A DNA stretch of 34,632 nt, taken from contig CAJMBP010000007.1 in the NCBI GenBank assembly GCA_905211675.1, positions 1-34,632 on the forward strand. The letters are read 5' to 3'. The DNA comes from an uncultured Oscillospiraceae bacterium. GTDB taxonomy: Bacteria > Bacillota > Clostridia > Oscillospirales > Acutalibacteraceae. Shown here piece by piece: positions 7,347-15,585 of the stretch (position 1 is its first letter; every line of letters begins with the position of its first letter). The translations under genes were made by a program, and so were the position numbers. The notes beneath the pieces were generated by a model, which saw nothing but the letters and a program-made list of their open reading frames with translations, was not told where the DNA came from and searched no databases.

Positions 7347-7805
7347 TTGAAAAAATTTTTAATCAGTATAGCAATTCCGCTTTCAGTCGGAGGAATTTCA
7401 GCGTTGATTGTGCACGGAAACACCGATATCTACTCAAAGATAAATCAACCGCCTTTAGCACCGCCGAGTTGGGTGTTTCCGGTGGTTTGGACGGTGCTTT
7501 ATCTGCTCATGGGAATATCACTGTATATTGTTTGGAACACTCGCGCCGACAGCGGTAAAAAACGGTTGGCATTTTTACTTTTCGGAATACAGTTGTTTTT
7601 AAACCTTATTTGGTCGCCGATATTTTTCGGTCTGCAGCTGTTTTTGCCGGCACTGATAGTTTTGGTATTTACTTGGATTTTCACCGCCGCAATGATTGTC
7701 AGCTTTTACTCAATATCAAAGCCTGCGGCTCTTTTGCAAATACCATATATCATCTGGTTGACATTTGCGGGATATTTGAATTTTGCTATATATCTGATTA
7801 ACTGA
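7347..7805 (+). CDS. tspO: TspO/MBR family membrane protein
   Basis: The protein of about 152 residues has five predicted membrane helices and the TspO signatures: QPPLAPPSWVFPVVWTVLY near the first loop, YIVWNTR, NLIWSPIFFGL, and a late WLTFAGYLNFAIY. TspO proteins bind tetrapyrroles such as haem intermediates and some lipids; the bacterial role is stress-related and poorly settled. TTG 7347 is chosen because it gives the N-terminus MKKFLISIAIPL and leaves room for AAGGGG upstream. GTG 7332 lies inside the right arm of the terminator stem and has almost no room for a ribosome site. The length is normal for the family. It is the first gene past the phage block and may mark the chromosome side of the junction. 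Confidence 0.85.
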   Translation: MKKFLISIAIPLSVGGISALIVHGNTDIYSKINQPPLAPPSWVFPVVWTVLYLLMGISLYIVWNTRADSGKKRLAFLLFGIQLFLNLIWSPIFFGLQLFLPALIVLVFTWIFTAAMIVSFYSISKPAALLQIPYIIWLTFAGYLNFAIYLIN

Positions 7806-7835
7806 AAAAAGCGGCAGTAAAAACCGCCGCTTTTG
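7805..7835. terminator. Bidirectional terminator between tspO and mscL
   Basis: AAAAGCGGC and GCCGCTTTT form a 9-bp stem flanked by A and T runs. It serves the converging tspO and mscL genes. Confidence 0.82.
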
Positions 7836-7846
7836 CTGTTTAATTA

Positions 7847-8251
7847 TTATTCAAGATTTGATGTACAGTGAGAACAACGCGTTGCGTCTATCGGGATTTC
7901 GCTCTTGCAGAAGGGGCAAATTTTTGTTGTAGGTTCGGCGGGTTCTTCTCTCTTTTTGCCTAATGACATAAGTGTGTTAACGCCCTTGATAATAAGGAAA
8001 AGAACAAAGGCGATAATAACAAAGTTAATTATAGCCGAAATAAATGCCGAAAGGTAACCGAGAAGAACTTCTTTTGTGTAGTAGTCCGATGTGTGTGTAC
8101 GGGTTACAAAATCGAGTATAGGCTGAATGAAATTGTCTTTAAGCGACGTAACAATGGCTGTAAAGGCGCTGCCTATAATCATACCTACTGCCAAATCTAC
8201 TACATTTCCACGGAGCGCAAAGGTTTTAAATTCGTTTAAAAATTTTTTCAT
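7847..8251 (-). CDS. mscL: Large-conductance mechanosensitive channel with C-terminal zinc ribbon
   Basis: This 134-residue protein starts at ATG 8251 with GAGGTG upstream. The N-terminus KFLNEFKTFALRGNVVDLAV is the conserved MscL amphipathic helix and pore-lining TM1 (VGMIIGSAFTAIV). A periplasmic-type loop follows, then TM2 (AIINFVIIAFVLFLIIKGVN). MscL opens under membrane tension to release solutes after osmotic downshock. The C-terminus, usually a simple helix bundle, here carries CPFC and CSHC, two CxxC pairs of a zinc-ribbon type, which also occur in other Firmicutes MscL. Its binding partner is unknown. It converges on tspO with a shared terminator. Confidence 0.95.
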   Translation of the reverse strand: MKKFLNEFKTFALRGNVVDLAVGMIIGSAFTAIVTSLKDNFIQPILDFVTRTHTSDYYTKEVLLGYLSAFISAIINFVIIAFVLFLIIKGVNTLMSLGKKREEPAEPTTKICPFCKSEIPIDATRCSHCTSNLE

Positions 8252-8524
8252 AAAAACACCTCAAAAGTTATTTTTAAAAATTATATCACATATTGCCGTC
8301 TAAATAAACAATTTTTTGTAAAAAATGAAAAAATAGCAATAAATGTGTTTTTTTGATTCGTAAAAACCGCAAAAATAAGGCATTTCTACCCACAGTAGAA
8401 TTAAAAACAGTTTTGATATAGTTGGGTTTTCACTCGGTAGATAGTATTTATGAGCAAAAAGTGATAATATAGTAACGCTTTAAATTGCTGTTGATGCGGT
8501 ACAAAATTTTTAAGGAGTTATATT
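8252..8524. other. Gene-free AT-rich spacer upstream of the DegV gene
   Basis: The 273-base region between the divergent mscL and degV-family starts is AT-rich. It has a weak 6-bp hairpin (TTCTAC / GTAGAA) near 8384 and an AAGGAG ribosome site at 8512-8517. No convincing promoter, riboswitch or coding frame was found. Confidence 0.5.
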
Positions 8525-9391
8525 ATGCGAAATTATGTTATCTTTGCTGATTCGGCCTGCGATATATCGCGTGATTTGCTTAATGATTGGGGAGTAAAAT
8601 ATTGCAGTCTCAGCCTCACTTTCAGCGACGACCCGAAAGAGTATTCGGATTATGAAATACCTTCACACGAATTTTATGAGAAAATGCGTAACGGTGCTCT
8701 GCCAAAAACATCTGCGGTTAATACCGCAAAATTTTGCGATGCGTTTGAAGGAATAGTTAAAGACGGATTTGATATTTTGTATTTAGCCTTTTCATCAGGG
8801 CTCTCGGCAACCGTTGATTTTGCGCGTCAGGCTGCCGATGAGATTATGAGCAATTATCCCGAAAGCAGAATTTTGGTTGTTGACTCGCTGTGTGCTTCGG
8901 CAGGCTACGGCTTGCTTGTAAAACTGCTTGTCGATAAGAAAAACGAGGGCGCTACTATAGAACAGCTTGCCGAATATGCCGAAAACACCAAGCTGCATGT
9001 TACCCATTGGTTTACGGTTGACGACCTTAAATATTTAAAGGCAGGCGGCAGAATAAGCGCTACAACGGCTTTGCTCGGCGGCATGCTTAACATTAAGCCG
9101 GTTATGAAGGTTGATGAAAACGGAAAGCTGATAAGTGTATCAAAGGCTCGCGGCAGAAAGGCGGCGCTTAAGGCAATTGCCGAAAAATATTCCGAAACGG
9201 CTATCGACAAAAAGAACGGCACGGTCTTTATTTCACACGGCGACTGTATTGACGATGCAAACGCTCTTGCCGATATGATAAGGGAAAACAGCGGCGCTAC
9301 GGTTAATCTTATCACAAATATCGGCCCCGTAATCGGCTCACATTCGGGTCCGGGTACACTCGCGCTGTTCTTCCTTGTTGAAGAAAGATAA
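8525..9391 (+). CDS. DegV family fatty-acid-binding protein (FakB-like)
   Basis: This 288-residue protein starts at ATG 8525 with AAGGAG 7 bases upstream. It shows the DegV order: DSACDIS at the start, KTSAVN near residue 60, LAFSSGLSAT near 90, then KYLKAGGRIS near 170 and the C-terminal HSGPGTLALFF. DegV/FakB proteins hold a fatty acid, presented to FakA kinase in the FakAB system for phospholipid synthesis. No fakA-like gene is nearby, so the partner must be elsewhere. The gene stands alone between an AT-rich leader and its own terminator. Length is normal for the family. The chain-length preference cannot be read from sequence. Confidence 0.92.
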   Translation: MRNYVIFADSACDISRDLLNDWGVKYCSLSLTFSDDPKEYSDYEIPSHEFYEKMRNGALPKTSAVNTAKFCDAFEGIVKDGFDILYLAFSSGLSATVDFARQAADEIMSNYPESRILVVDSLCASAGYGLLVKLLVDKKNEGATIEQLAEYAENTKLHVTHWFTVDDLKYLKAGGRISATTALLGGMLNIKPVMKVDENGKLISVSKARGRKAALKAIAEKYSETAIDKKNGTVFISHGDCIDDANALADMIRENSGATVNLITNIGPVIGSHSGPGTLALFFLVEER

Positions 9392-9407
9392 ATTTTATAA
9401 ATAATCG

Positions 9408-9448
9408 AAACGGGATTCTGTATGATTAAAAGCAGAATCCCGTTTTTT
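9408..9448 (+). terminator. Strong terminator after the DegV gene
   Basis: A perfect stem of 12 or 13 bp (AACGGGATTCTG / CAGAATCCCGTT) with a 12-base loop is followed by a T run. Confidence 0.9.
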
Positions 9449-9546
9449 GCATTCCGTTTTAAGAAATGTAGGTAAAAAATACTTTTCTTTTTCTAAAAAA
9501 TACTGTATTATGTTAGGGTGTAATTCTAAATAAAGGGGTGAAATAT

Positions 9547-11592
9547 ATGCCGATAAAACCTGAGATACTCTCTCCCGTAGGGTCAAAACAGTCACTTGAA
9601 GCCGCAGTGCGCAGCGGTGCCGATGCGGTTTATATAGGTGCAAAACAGTTTTCGGCACGCCGAAAAGCCGATAACTTTGATTTTGAAGAAATAGAACAAA
9701 CCGTGCGTTACTGTCACATACGCGGTGTTAAGGTGTATCTTACGCTCAATATTATGATAAAGCAGTCGGAGCTTGCCGACGCGTTTGATACCGCGCTTAC
9801 CGCATATAAGTGCGGAATAGACGCCGTAATAATTTCAGATTTGGGCTTGGCGTCACTTTTACATAAACACATACCCGATTTACCGCTGCATGCCTCTACT
9901 CAAATGACGGTGCATTCGCCGGCGGCGTTAAAGATTTTGAAAGATTCAGGTTTTAAGCGTGTGGTCGTATCGCGCGAAATGAGCAAAAATGAGCTTGAAA
10001 GCTTTTGTTGTGCCGCAAATGATCAGGGCATAGAGGTTGAGGTATTTGTTCACGGTGCGCTTTGTATGAGTGTGTCGGGACAGTGCCTGCTGTCATCAAT
10101 ACTCGGTGCGCGAAGCGGCAACCGCGGACTTTGCGCGGGGCCTTGCCGATTGCCGTTTAAAGTCTCGGACGGTACGGGGTATGATTTAAGCCTTAAAGAT
10201 TTATGCCTTTATGAGCATATAGACGAGCTTGTGGAAATGGGCGTATCATCATTCAAAATTGAGGGCAGAATGAAACGGCCCGAGTATGTGTCGGCGGCAA
10301 CGGCCGCCTGCCGTCAAGCGTTAGACAACGGTTTTATTGACGGTAAGCTTTTCAAAACTTTGCAGAATGTGTTTTCACGCTCGGGCTTTACCGACGGGTA
10401 TTATAAATCGGCATTAGGCTGTGAAATGTTCGGTATCAGGACCAAAGACGATGTTACTGCGGCGGGTGATACATATTCGTATTTGCACGGGTTATACCGT
10501 AGCGAGCGTCAAAGTGTGCCCATAAAAATTAAAGCCGAAATTTTGCACGGTAAGCCCTTAATGCTCACAGTGACCGACGGAAAAAATACCGTTACCGTAA
10601 AAGGCGATACGCCGCAAGCTGCAAAAAACAGAGCGATTGAGAACAGTAATGTTTGCGAAAGTCTGTCAAAGCTCGGCAATACGCCGTACTATTGCGACGG
10701 CATATCGGTTAATCTTGATGACGGACTTTTTGTGTCGGCGGCGCAGTTAAACGCCTTACGGAGAAATGCGATAGAAAGACTTGATGAAAAAAGAGCTGAG
10801 GTTTGCGCATTTTACTATACCGCGCCTCAAATTGATAACAGCTGCAACCTGAGCGGTCAAAAGCAGTTAATCGCGCGCTTTTCAAACACTAATCAAATAC
10901 CCGACAGTTTAGAAAATATAAAGGCGGTTATATTACCGTTTGAGTGCGCAATGCCAAGCATTGACGGCGTTGAAACGGTTGCGGAACTGCCCCGCTATAT
11001 AACCGATGAAACAGCAGTTTTAAAAAGACTCCAAGCTTTAAAGCAAAGCGGCATAACCACCGCTTTTTGCGGCAATTTGTCTGCCGTGGCCATCGCCCGC
11101 GCGGCAGGCTTTAAGGTTATAGGCGCCGCAGGGCTTAATGCAGAAAATAACGAGGGCATAAAAGCGTATAAAAAAATCGGGGTAGGAGCGCTTACTCTTT
11201 CGGCTGAAATTTCGCTCCGTGAAGTTAAAAGCATTAACGCTTATATTCCTGTCGGTATCTTTGCTTACGGCAGACTTCCGCTGATGCTTACCAAAAACTG
11301 CCCGCTTAAAAACGGCAGAACCTGCGCCGAGTGTGATCAAAAAGGGGTTATCACCGATCGAATGGGTGTTAAGTTTCCGATTATGTGCAGGTGCGGTTAC
11401 AGCGAGGTGCTTAATTCGGCTCCGCTTTACATGGGCGACCGATTATGTGAAATACCGAATGTCGATTTTCTTTTAATGTATTTTACCACCGAATCAAAGC
11501 CGCAGGCAAGCCGAGTTATACAAATGTATGCCGGCGGTGAAGAGCCCGATGAAAGATACACACGGAACTTGTATTACCGAGACTTAATTTAA
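9547..11592 (+). CDS. U32 family peptidase (collagenase-like), rRNA/tRNA-modification type homologue
   Basis: The protein of about 681 residues starts at ATG 9547. GTG 9538 is part of the AAAGGGG ribosome site and is rejected. The N-terminal U32 barrel shows EILSPVGS, GADAVYIGAKQFSAR, HASTQMTVHS, EVEVFVHGALCMSVSGQC, GNRGLCAGPCR and SFKIEGRMKRPEYV. The middle part resembles the DUF3656 insert of YdcP-like members. The C-terminus adds a Cys cluster (NCPLKNGRTCAEC, MCRCGY). U32 proteins such as RlhA and TrhP act in hydroxylation of rRNA and tRNA and probably bind a metal or iron-sulfur centre, whereas others are called collagenases. RNA hydroxylation is the likelier role here, but substrate is not certain. 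It lies just upstream of rpoB but is separated by a terminator. Confidence 0.85.
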   Translation: MPIKPEILSPVGSKQSLEAAVRSGADAVYIGAKQFSARRKADNFDFEEIEQTVRYCHIRGVKVYLTLNIMIKQSELADAFDTALTAYKCGIDAVIISDLGLASLLHKHIPDLPLHASTQMTVHSPAALKILKDSGFKRVVVSREMSKNELESFCCAANDQGIEVEVFVHGALCMSVSGQCLLSSILGARSGNRGLCAGPCRLPFKVSDGTGYDLSLKDLCLYEHIDELVEMGVSSFKIEGRMKRPEYVSAATAACRQALDNGFIDGKLFKTLQNVFSRSGFTDGYYKSALGCEMFGIRTKDDVTAAGDTYSYLHGLYRSERQSVPIKIKAEILHGKPLMLTVTDGKNTVTVKGDTPQAAKNRAIENSNVCESLSKLGNTPYYCDGISVNLDDGLFVSAAQLNALRRNAIERLDEKRAEVCAFYYTAPQIDNSCNLSGQKQLIARFSNTNQIPDSLENIKAVILPFECAMPSIDGVETVAELPRYITDETAVLKRLQALKQSGITTAFCGNLSAVAIARAAGFKVIGAAGLNAENNEGIKAYKKIGVGALTLSAEISLREVKSINAYIPVGIFAYGRLPLMLTKNCPLKNGRTCAECDQKGVITDRMGVKFPIMCRCGYSEVLNSAPLYMGDRLCEIPNVDFLLMYFTTESKPQASRVIQMYAGGEEPDERYTRNLYYRDLI

Positions 11593-11600
11593 TATGTTTA

Positions 11601-11644
11601 AAAATTACTGCATTGTCAAAAATTGACTTTGCAGTAATTTTTTT
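11601..11644 (+). terminator. Terminator between the U32 gene and rpoB
   Basis: AAAATTACTGCA and TGCAGTAATTTT form a 12-bp stem followed by T residues. It insulates rpoBC from upstream transcription. Confidence 0.88.
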
Positions 11645-11665
11645 CAAAAAAGTAAAAAAAAGCAC

Positions 11666-11694
11666 TTGACATATAGAGTTTACGGTTTTATAAT
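11666..11694 (+). promoter_or_regulatory. Sigma-A consensus promoter of rpoBC
   Basis: TTGACA at 11666-11671 and TATAAT at 11689-11694 are both perfect consensus hexamers with an ideal 17-bp spacer. The predicted start of transcription is near 11701, giving a leader of about 128 bases. Confidence 0.92.
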
Positions 11695-11708
11695 TAGTAA
11701 TTACTAAT
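11693..11708. promoter_or_regulatory. Perfect 16-bp palindrome over the rpoBC -10 box and start site
   Basis: ATTAGTAATTACTAAT is its own reverse complement. It overlaps the last two bases of the -10 hexamer and the predicted +1, where a repressor operator would lie. AT-rich DNA makes such palindromes less rare, so an operator role is only a possibility. Confidence 0.4.
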
Positions 11709-11778
11709 GATGGGGGAGTTTGCGCCTTTTTAACGGATTGGATGAAGTTTTAAGGTAAAACCTCACAAATTATTGGCA

Positions 11779-11797
11779 GATATTTTTACAAAATATC
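11779..11797 (+). promoter_or_regulatory. Hairpin in the rpoB leader
   Basis: GATATTTT and AAAATATC pair perfectly (8 bp) around a TAC loop, 14 bases before the AGGAG ribosome site. No T tract follows. It may shape leader stability or translation. Confidence 0.35.
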
Positions 11798-11828
11798 GTG
11801 ATTTTAAAGTAGGAGTGATTGTAAACCT

Positions 11829-14800
11829 ATGGAGTCTGCTTCAATGGTAAAACCTGTTAAAATGGGTAAAAACACTCGTATGACATTTTCGAAAATCAAT
11901 GAAGTAATTGATATGCCTAATCTCATTGAAATTCAAAAGGATTCATACAACTGGTTTATCACCGAAGGCTTGAAGGAAGTTTTCAAAGATATGTCGGCTA
12001 TAACCGATTATAGCGGCAATCTTGTTTTAAGCTTCATTGACTACCGCATTGACGAACAGCCAAAGTACAGCGTTAACGAGTGTAAGTCGCGCGACACAAC
12101 CTACGCCGCGCCGTTACGCGTAACCGCAAGGCTGCTTAACAATGAAACAGGCGAAATTAAAGAAAGCGAAGTTTTCATGGGCGATTTCCCGCTTATGACC
12201 GATTCGGGTACGTTTGTAATAAACGGAGCCGAACGAGCCATTGTTTCACAGCTTGTTCGTTCACCCGGTGTGTACTTTGCAAAAAAGGTTGATGAAAAAA
12301 CCGGCAAAAAACTATTTTCATCAACAATAATACCTAACCGCGGTGCTTGGATAGAATATGAAACCAGCGTTAATGATGTTCTTTATGTTCGCATCGATAA
12401 AAACCGCAAGCTGCCCGTTACAACCTTTATACGCAGTTTGGGTGTTGCCACAAATGAGCAAATTCGCGAGCTTTTGGGTGACGACGAACGCCTTTCGGCA
12501 ACGCTTGAGGTCGATGAAACAAAAAACACCGAAGACGCGCTTGTTGAAGTTTATAAAAAGCTCAGACCGAGCGAGCCCGTAACTATTGAGGGTGCAAAAT
12601 CATATTTAGAGCAGTTGTTCTTTGATCCGCGCCGTTACGACCTTTCGCGTGTAGGCCGTTATAAATACAACAAAAAGCTTGCTATAGGCGCACGCATTCG
12701 CGGCAAGGTGATTGCACGTCCCGTTGTTGACCCGATGACGGGTGAAATATTGGCAGAAGCCGATGCAACCGTAACACGCGAACTTGCCGATTTAATCGAA
12801 AAGCGCGGCGTACTTCAGGTTTATATAAATACACAGGATTTCGAAGGCAATGTAACCGAGGTTAAGGTTCTTTCAAACGGTATGGTAAATCTGGGCGATT
12901 TCACAGACTTTACTGACGAGGAATTAGCCGAGCTTGACAAAGCAGGCGTTAACGAAAAGGTAAGCCTTGAAGTGCTTAAGGGCATAATGGAAGAGTTTAC
13001 CGACAAAGAAGAGCTTAAACAGGCGCTTATTGATAATGCAGCCGCCCTTGTTCCAAATCACATCACACTTGATGATATTTTCGCAAGCGTAAACTATTTC
13101 CTTGGACTTCCGCATGAGGTAGGTAATGTTGACGACATCGACCATCTCGGAAACCGTCGCATCCGTTCGGTAGGCGAGCTTTTGCAAAATCAGTTCCGCA
13201 TAGGTTTTTCACGCATGGAGCGTGTTGTACGCGAAAAGATGACGTTGCAGTCGCAGGATACCGAAAACATCACTCCGCAATCACTCATAAATATTCGCCC
13301 TGTTGTAGCGGCAATTAAAGAATTTTTCGGTTCTTCGCCGTTGTCACAGTTTATGGATCAGACAAATCCGCTGTCAGAGCTTACTCATAAGCGCCGTTTG
13401 TCTGCCTTGGGCCCCGGCGGTCTTTCGCGTGACCGTGCATCCTTCGAAGTGCGTGACGTTCACTATTCGCACTACGGCCGTATGTGTCCTATCGAAACGC
13501 CTGAAGGCCCGAACATCGGTCTTATATCATATCTTGCAACCTATGCAAAAATTAACAAATACGGCTTTATTGAAGCACCTTTCCGCCGCGTAGACAAAGC
13601 TACCGGCAGGGTTCTTGATGAGGTTGTTTATATGACCGCCGATGAAGAAGACGAATATGTTGTAGCACAGGCAAACGAGCCGCTCGACGAAAACGGATAC
13701 TTTGTTCACAAAAAGGTCAATGCCCGTGTTCGTGACAATTACAGCGAGGTAGAGGCTTCACGCGCCGACTTTATGGATGTTTCGCCTAAAATGGTTGTGT
13801 CGGTAGCAACGGCCATGATACCCTTCCTTGAAAATGACGATACCAACCGTGCTCTTATGGGTTCAAACATGCAGAAGCAGGCTGTTCCGCTTCTTAAACC
13901 CGAAAATCCGATTGTAGCTACCGGTATGGAATATAAGGCTGCGGTTGACTCGGGCGTTGTTGTTCTTGCACGCCGTGCAGGCGTTGTTACCTATGTAAGC
14001 GCCGATATTATTAAAATCCGTGCCAAAAACGGCGAAATTGATGAGTACAACCTTATCAAGTTCCTTCGTTCAAACCACGGCACCTGCATAAATCAAAAGC
14101 CTATCGTTTCGGTTGGCGATACCGTAGAGGAAAAAGAGGTTATTGCTGACGGTCCCGCAACCAGCAACGGTGAAATTTCACTCGGACGCAATGCTCTTAT
14201 AGGCTTTATGACTTGGGAAGGTTATAACTATGAGGACGCCGTACTTCTTAACGAGCGTCTTGTCCGTGATGATGTTTACACGTCAATTCACATCGAGGAG
14301 TACGAAATCGAGTGCCGTGATACAAAGCTCGGACCGGAAGAAATTACCCGTGATATACCCAATGTCGGCGATGATGCGCTCAAAGACCTTGACGAACGCG
14401 GAATTATACGCATAGGCGCCGAGGTTAAATCTGGCGATATACTTGTAGGTAAGGTTACACCAAAGGGTGAAACTGAACTTACCGCCGAAGAGCGGCTTCT
14501 TCGCGCAATATTCGGTGAAAAGGCACGCGAGGTTCGCGATACTTCGTTGCGTGTTCCTCACGGTGAATACGGCACCATAGTTGATGTTAAGGTATTTACC
14601 CGTGAAAATTCTTCTGAGCTCAGCCCGGGTGTTAATATTGTTGTTCGTTGTTATATTGCCCAAAAGCGTAAGATTTCGGTGGGCGATAAAATGGCAGGAC
14701 GCCACGGTAACAAGGGCGTTGTTTCAAGAATTCTTCCCAGTGAAGATATGCCGTTCTTACCCGACGGTACTCCGCTTGATATAGTTCTTAACCCGCTCGG

Positions 14801-15566
14801 TGTTCCTTCTCGTATGAACATCGGTCAGGTGCTTGAAGTACATCTGGGTTATGCGGCAAAAGCGCTCGGCTGGAACATCGCAACACCTGTATTTGACGGT
14901 GCTCACGAGTCTGATATTCGTGAATGCTTCAAAATGGCAGGTATGCCAGAGGACGGCAAGGTTCAGCTTTATGACGGTCGCACCGGCGAGCCCTTTGACA
15001 ATAAAGTAACCGTCGGTTATATGTACTATCTTAAACTTCATCACTTGGTTGACGATAAAATTCACGCCCGTTCAACAGGTCCGTACTCGCTTGTTACGCA
15101 ACAGCCGCTCGGCGGTAAAGCGCAGTTCGGTGGTCAGCGTTTCGGTGAGATGGAAGTTTGGGCGCTTGAGGCTTACGGCGCCGCATACACACTTCAGGAA
15201 ATTCTTACCGTCAAGTCCGACGATGTTGTCGGCCGTGTTAAGACTTACGAGGCAATTGTTAAAGGTCAGAATGTTCCTAAGGCGGGCATACCCGAATCGT
15301 TTAAGGTTCTTGTTAAAGAGCTTCAGTCTTTGGGTCTTGATATGCGTGTGCTCGACAAAGACGGTTTTGAGGTTGACTTAAAGCAAACCTTTGACGACGA
15401 CGATGATATAGGCCTTACAAAGGCCGCCGTTGCCGATGATAATGTTTTTGAAGACACTGCTGTTGAAGACGGCAATTTTGACGGTTTCGGTTTGCAGGAT
15501 GAAAACGGCGAAGATATTGTCGAAGAAACCGAAGAATTTTCCGACTATGACGATTCGGAAGAATAA
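11829..15566 (+). CDS. rpoB: DNA-directed RNA polymerase subunit beta
   Basis: This 1245-residue protein is the beta subunit of RNA polymerase. ATG 11829 is 13 bases after AGGAG, somewhat far; ATG 11844 is an alternative. Visible signatures are NGAERAIVSQLVRSPGVYF, the rifampicin pocket SQFMDQTNPLSELTHKRR (residues 506-523), YGRMCPIETPEGPNIGLIS, the GYNYEDA motif, KMAGRHGNKGVVS and the C-terminal clamp region FGGQRFGEMEVWALEA. The drug-contact residues equivalent to E. coli Asp516, His526 and Ser531 are present (510, 520, 525). Pro504 replaces the Gln usual at E. coli position 510. The C-terminus has a long acidic tail (about residues 1185-1245). It forms an operon with rpoC 19 bases downstream. 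No rplJ or rplL is adjacent, unlike the common arrangement. Confidence 0.99.
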   Translation: MESASMVKPVKMGKNTRMTFSKINEVIDMPNLIEIQKDSYNWFITEGLKEVFKDMSAITDYSGNLVLSFIDYRIDEQPKYSVNECKSRDTTYAAPLRVTARLLNNETGEIKESEVFMGDFPLMTDSGTFVINGAERAIVSQLVRSPGVYFAKKVDEKTGKKLFSSTIIPNRGAWIEYETSVNDVLYVRIDKNRKLPVTTFIRSLGVATNEQIRELLGDDERLSATLEVDETKNTEDALVEVYKKLRPSEPVTIEGAKSYLEQLFFDPRRYDLSRVGRYKYNKKLAIGARIRGKVIARPVVDPMTGEILAEADATVTRELADLIEKRGVLQVYINTQDFEGNVTEVKVLSNGMVNLGDFTDFTDEELAELDKAGVNEKVSLEVLKGIMEEFTDKEELKQALIDNAAALVPNHITLDDIFASVNYFLGLPHEVGNVDDIDHLGNRRIRSVGELLQNQFRIGFSRMERVVREKMTLQSQDTENITPQSLINIRPVVAAIKEFFGSSPLSQFMDQTNPLSELTHKRRLSALGPGGLSRDRASFEVRDVHYSHYGRMCPIETPEGPNIGLISYLATYAKINKYGFIEAPFRRVDKATGRVLDEVVYMTADEEDEYVVAQANEPLDENGYFVHKKVNARVRDNYSEVEASRADFMDVSPKMVVSVATAMIPFLENDDTNRALMGSNMQKQAVPLLKPENPIVATGMEYKAAVDSGVVVLARRAGVVTYVSADIIKIRAKNGEIDEYNLIKFLRSNHGTCINQKPIVSVGDTVEEKEVIADGPATSNGEISLGRNALIGFMTWEGYNYEDAVLLNERLVRDDVYTSIHIEEYEIECRDTKLGPEEITRDIPNVGDDALKDLDERGIIRIGAEVKSGDILVGKVTPKGETELTAEERLLRAIFGEKAREVRDTSLRVPHGEYGTIVDVKVFTRENSSELSPGVNIVVRCYIAQKRKISVGDKMAGRHGNKGVVSRILPSEDMPFLPDGTPLDIVLNPLGVPSRMNIGQVLEVHLGYAAKALGWNIATPVFDGAHESDIRECFKMAGMPEDGKVQLYDGRTGEPFDNKVTVGYMYYLKLHHLVDDKIHARSTGPYSLVTQQPLGGKAQFGGQRFGEMEVWALEAYGAAYTLQEILTVKSDDVVGRVKTYEAIVKGQNVPKAGIPESFKVLVKELQSLGLDMRVLDKDGFEVDLKQTFDDDDDIGLTKAAVADDNVFEDTAVEDGNFDGFGLQDENGEDIVEETEEFSDYDDSEE

Positions 15567-15585
15567 TAACGGAGGGTGAGAGATT

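Noticed and set aside
11709..11828. Riboswitch or ribosomal protein L10-type leader before rpoB
   Set aside because: Only simple AT hairpins are present and no known riboswitch core could be recognised.
14283..14705. 140-residue open frame antisense to rpoB
   Set aside because: Shadow of a highly conserved gene; no start context.
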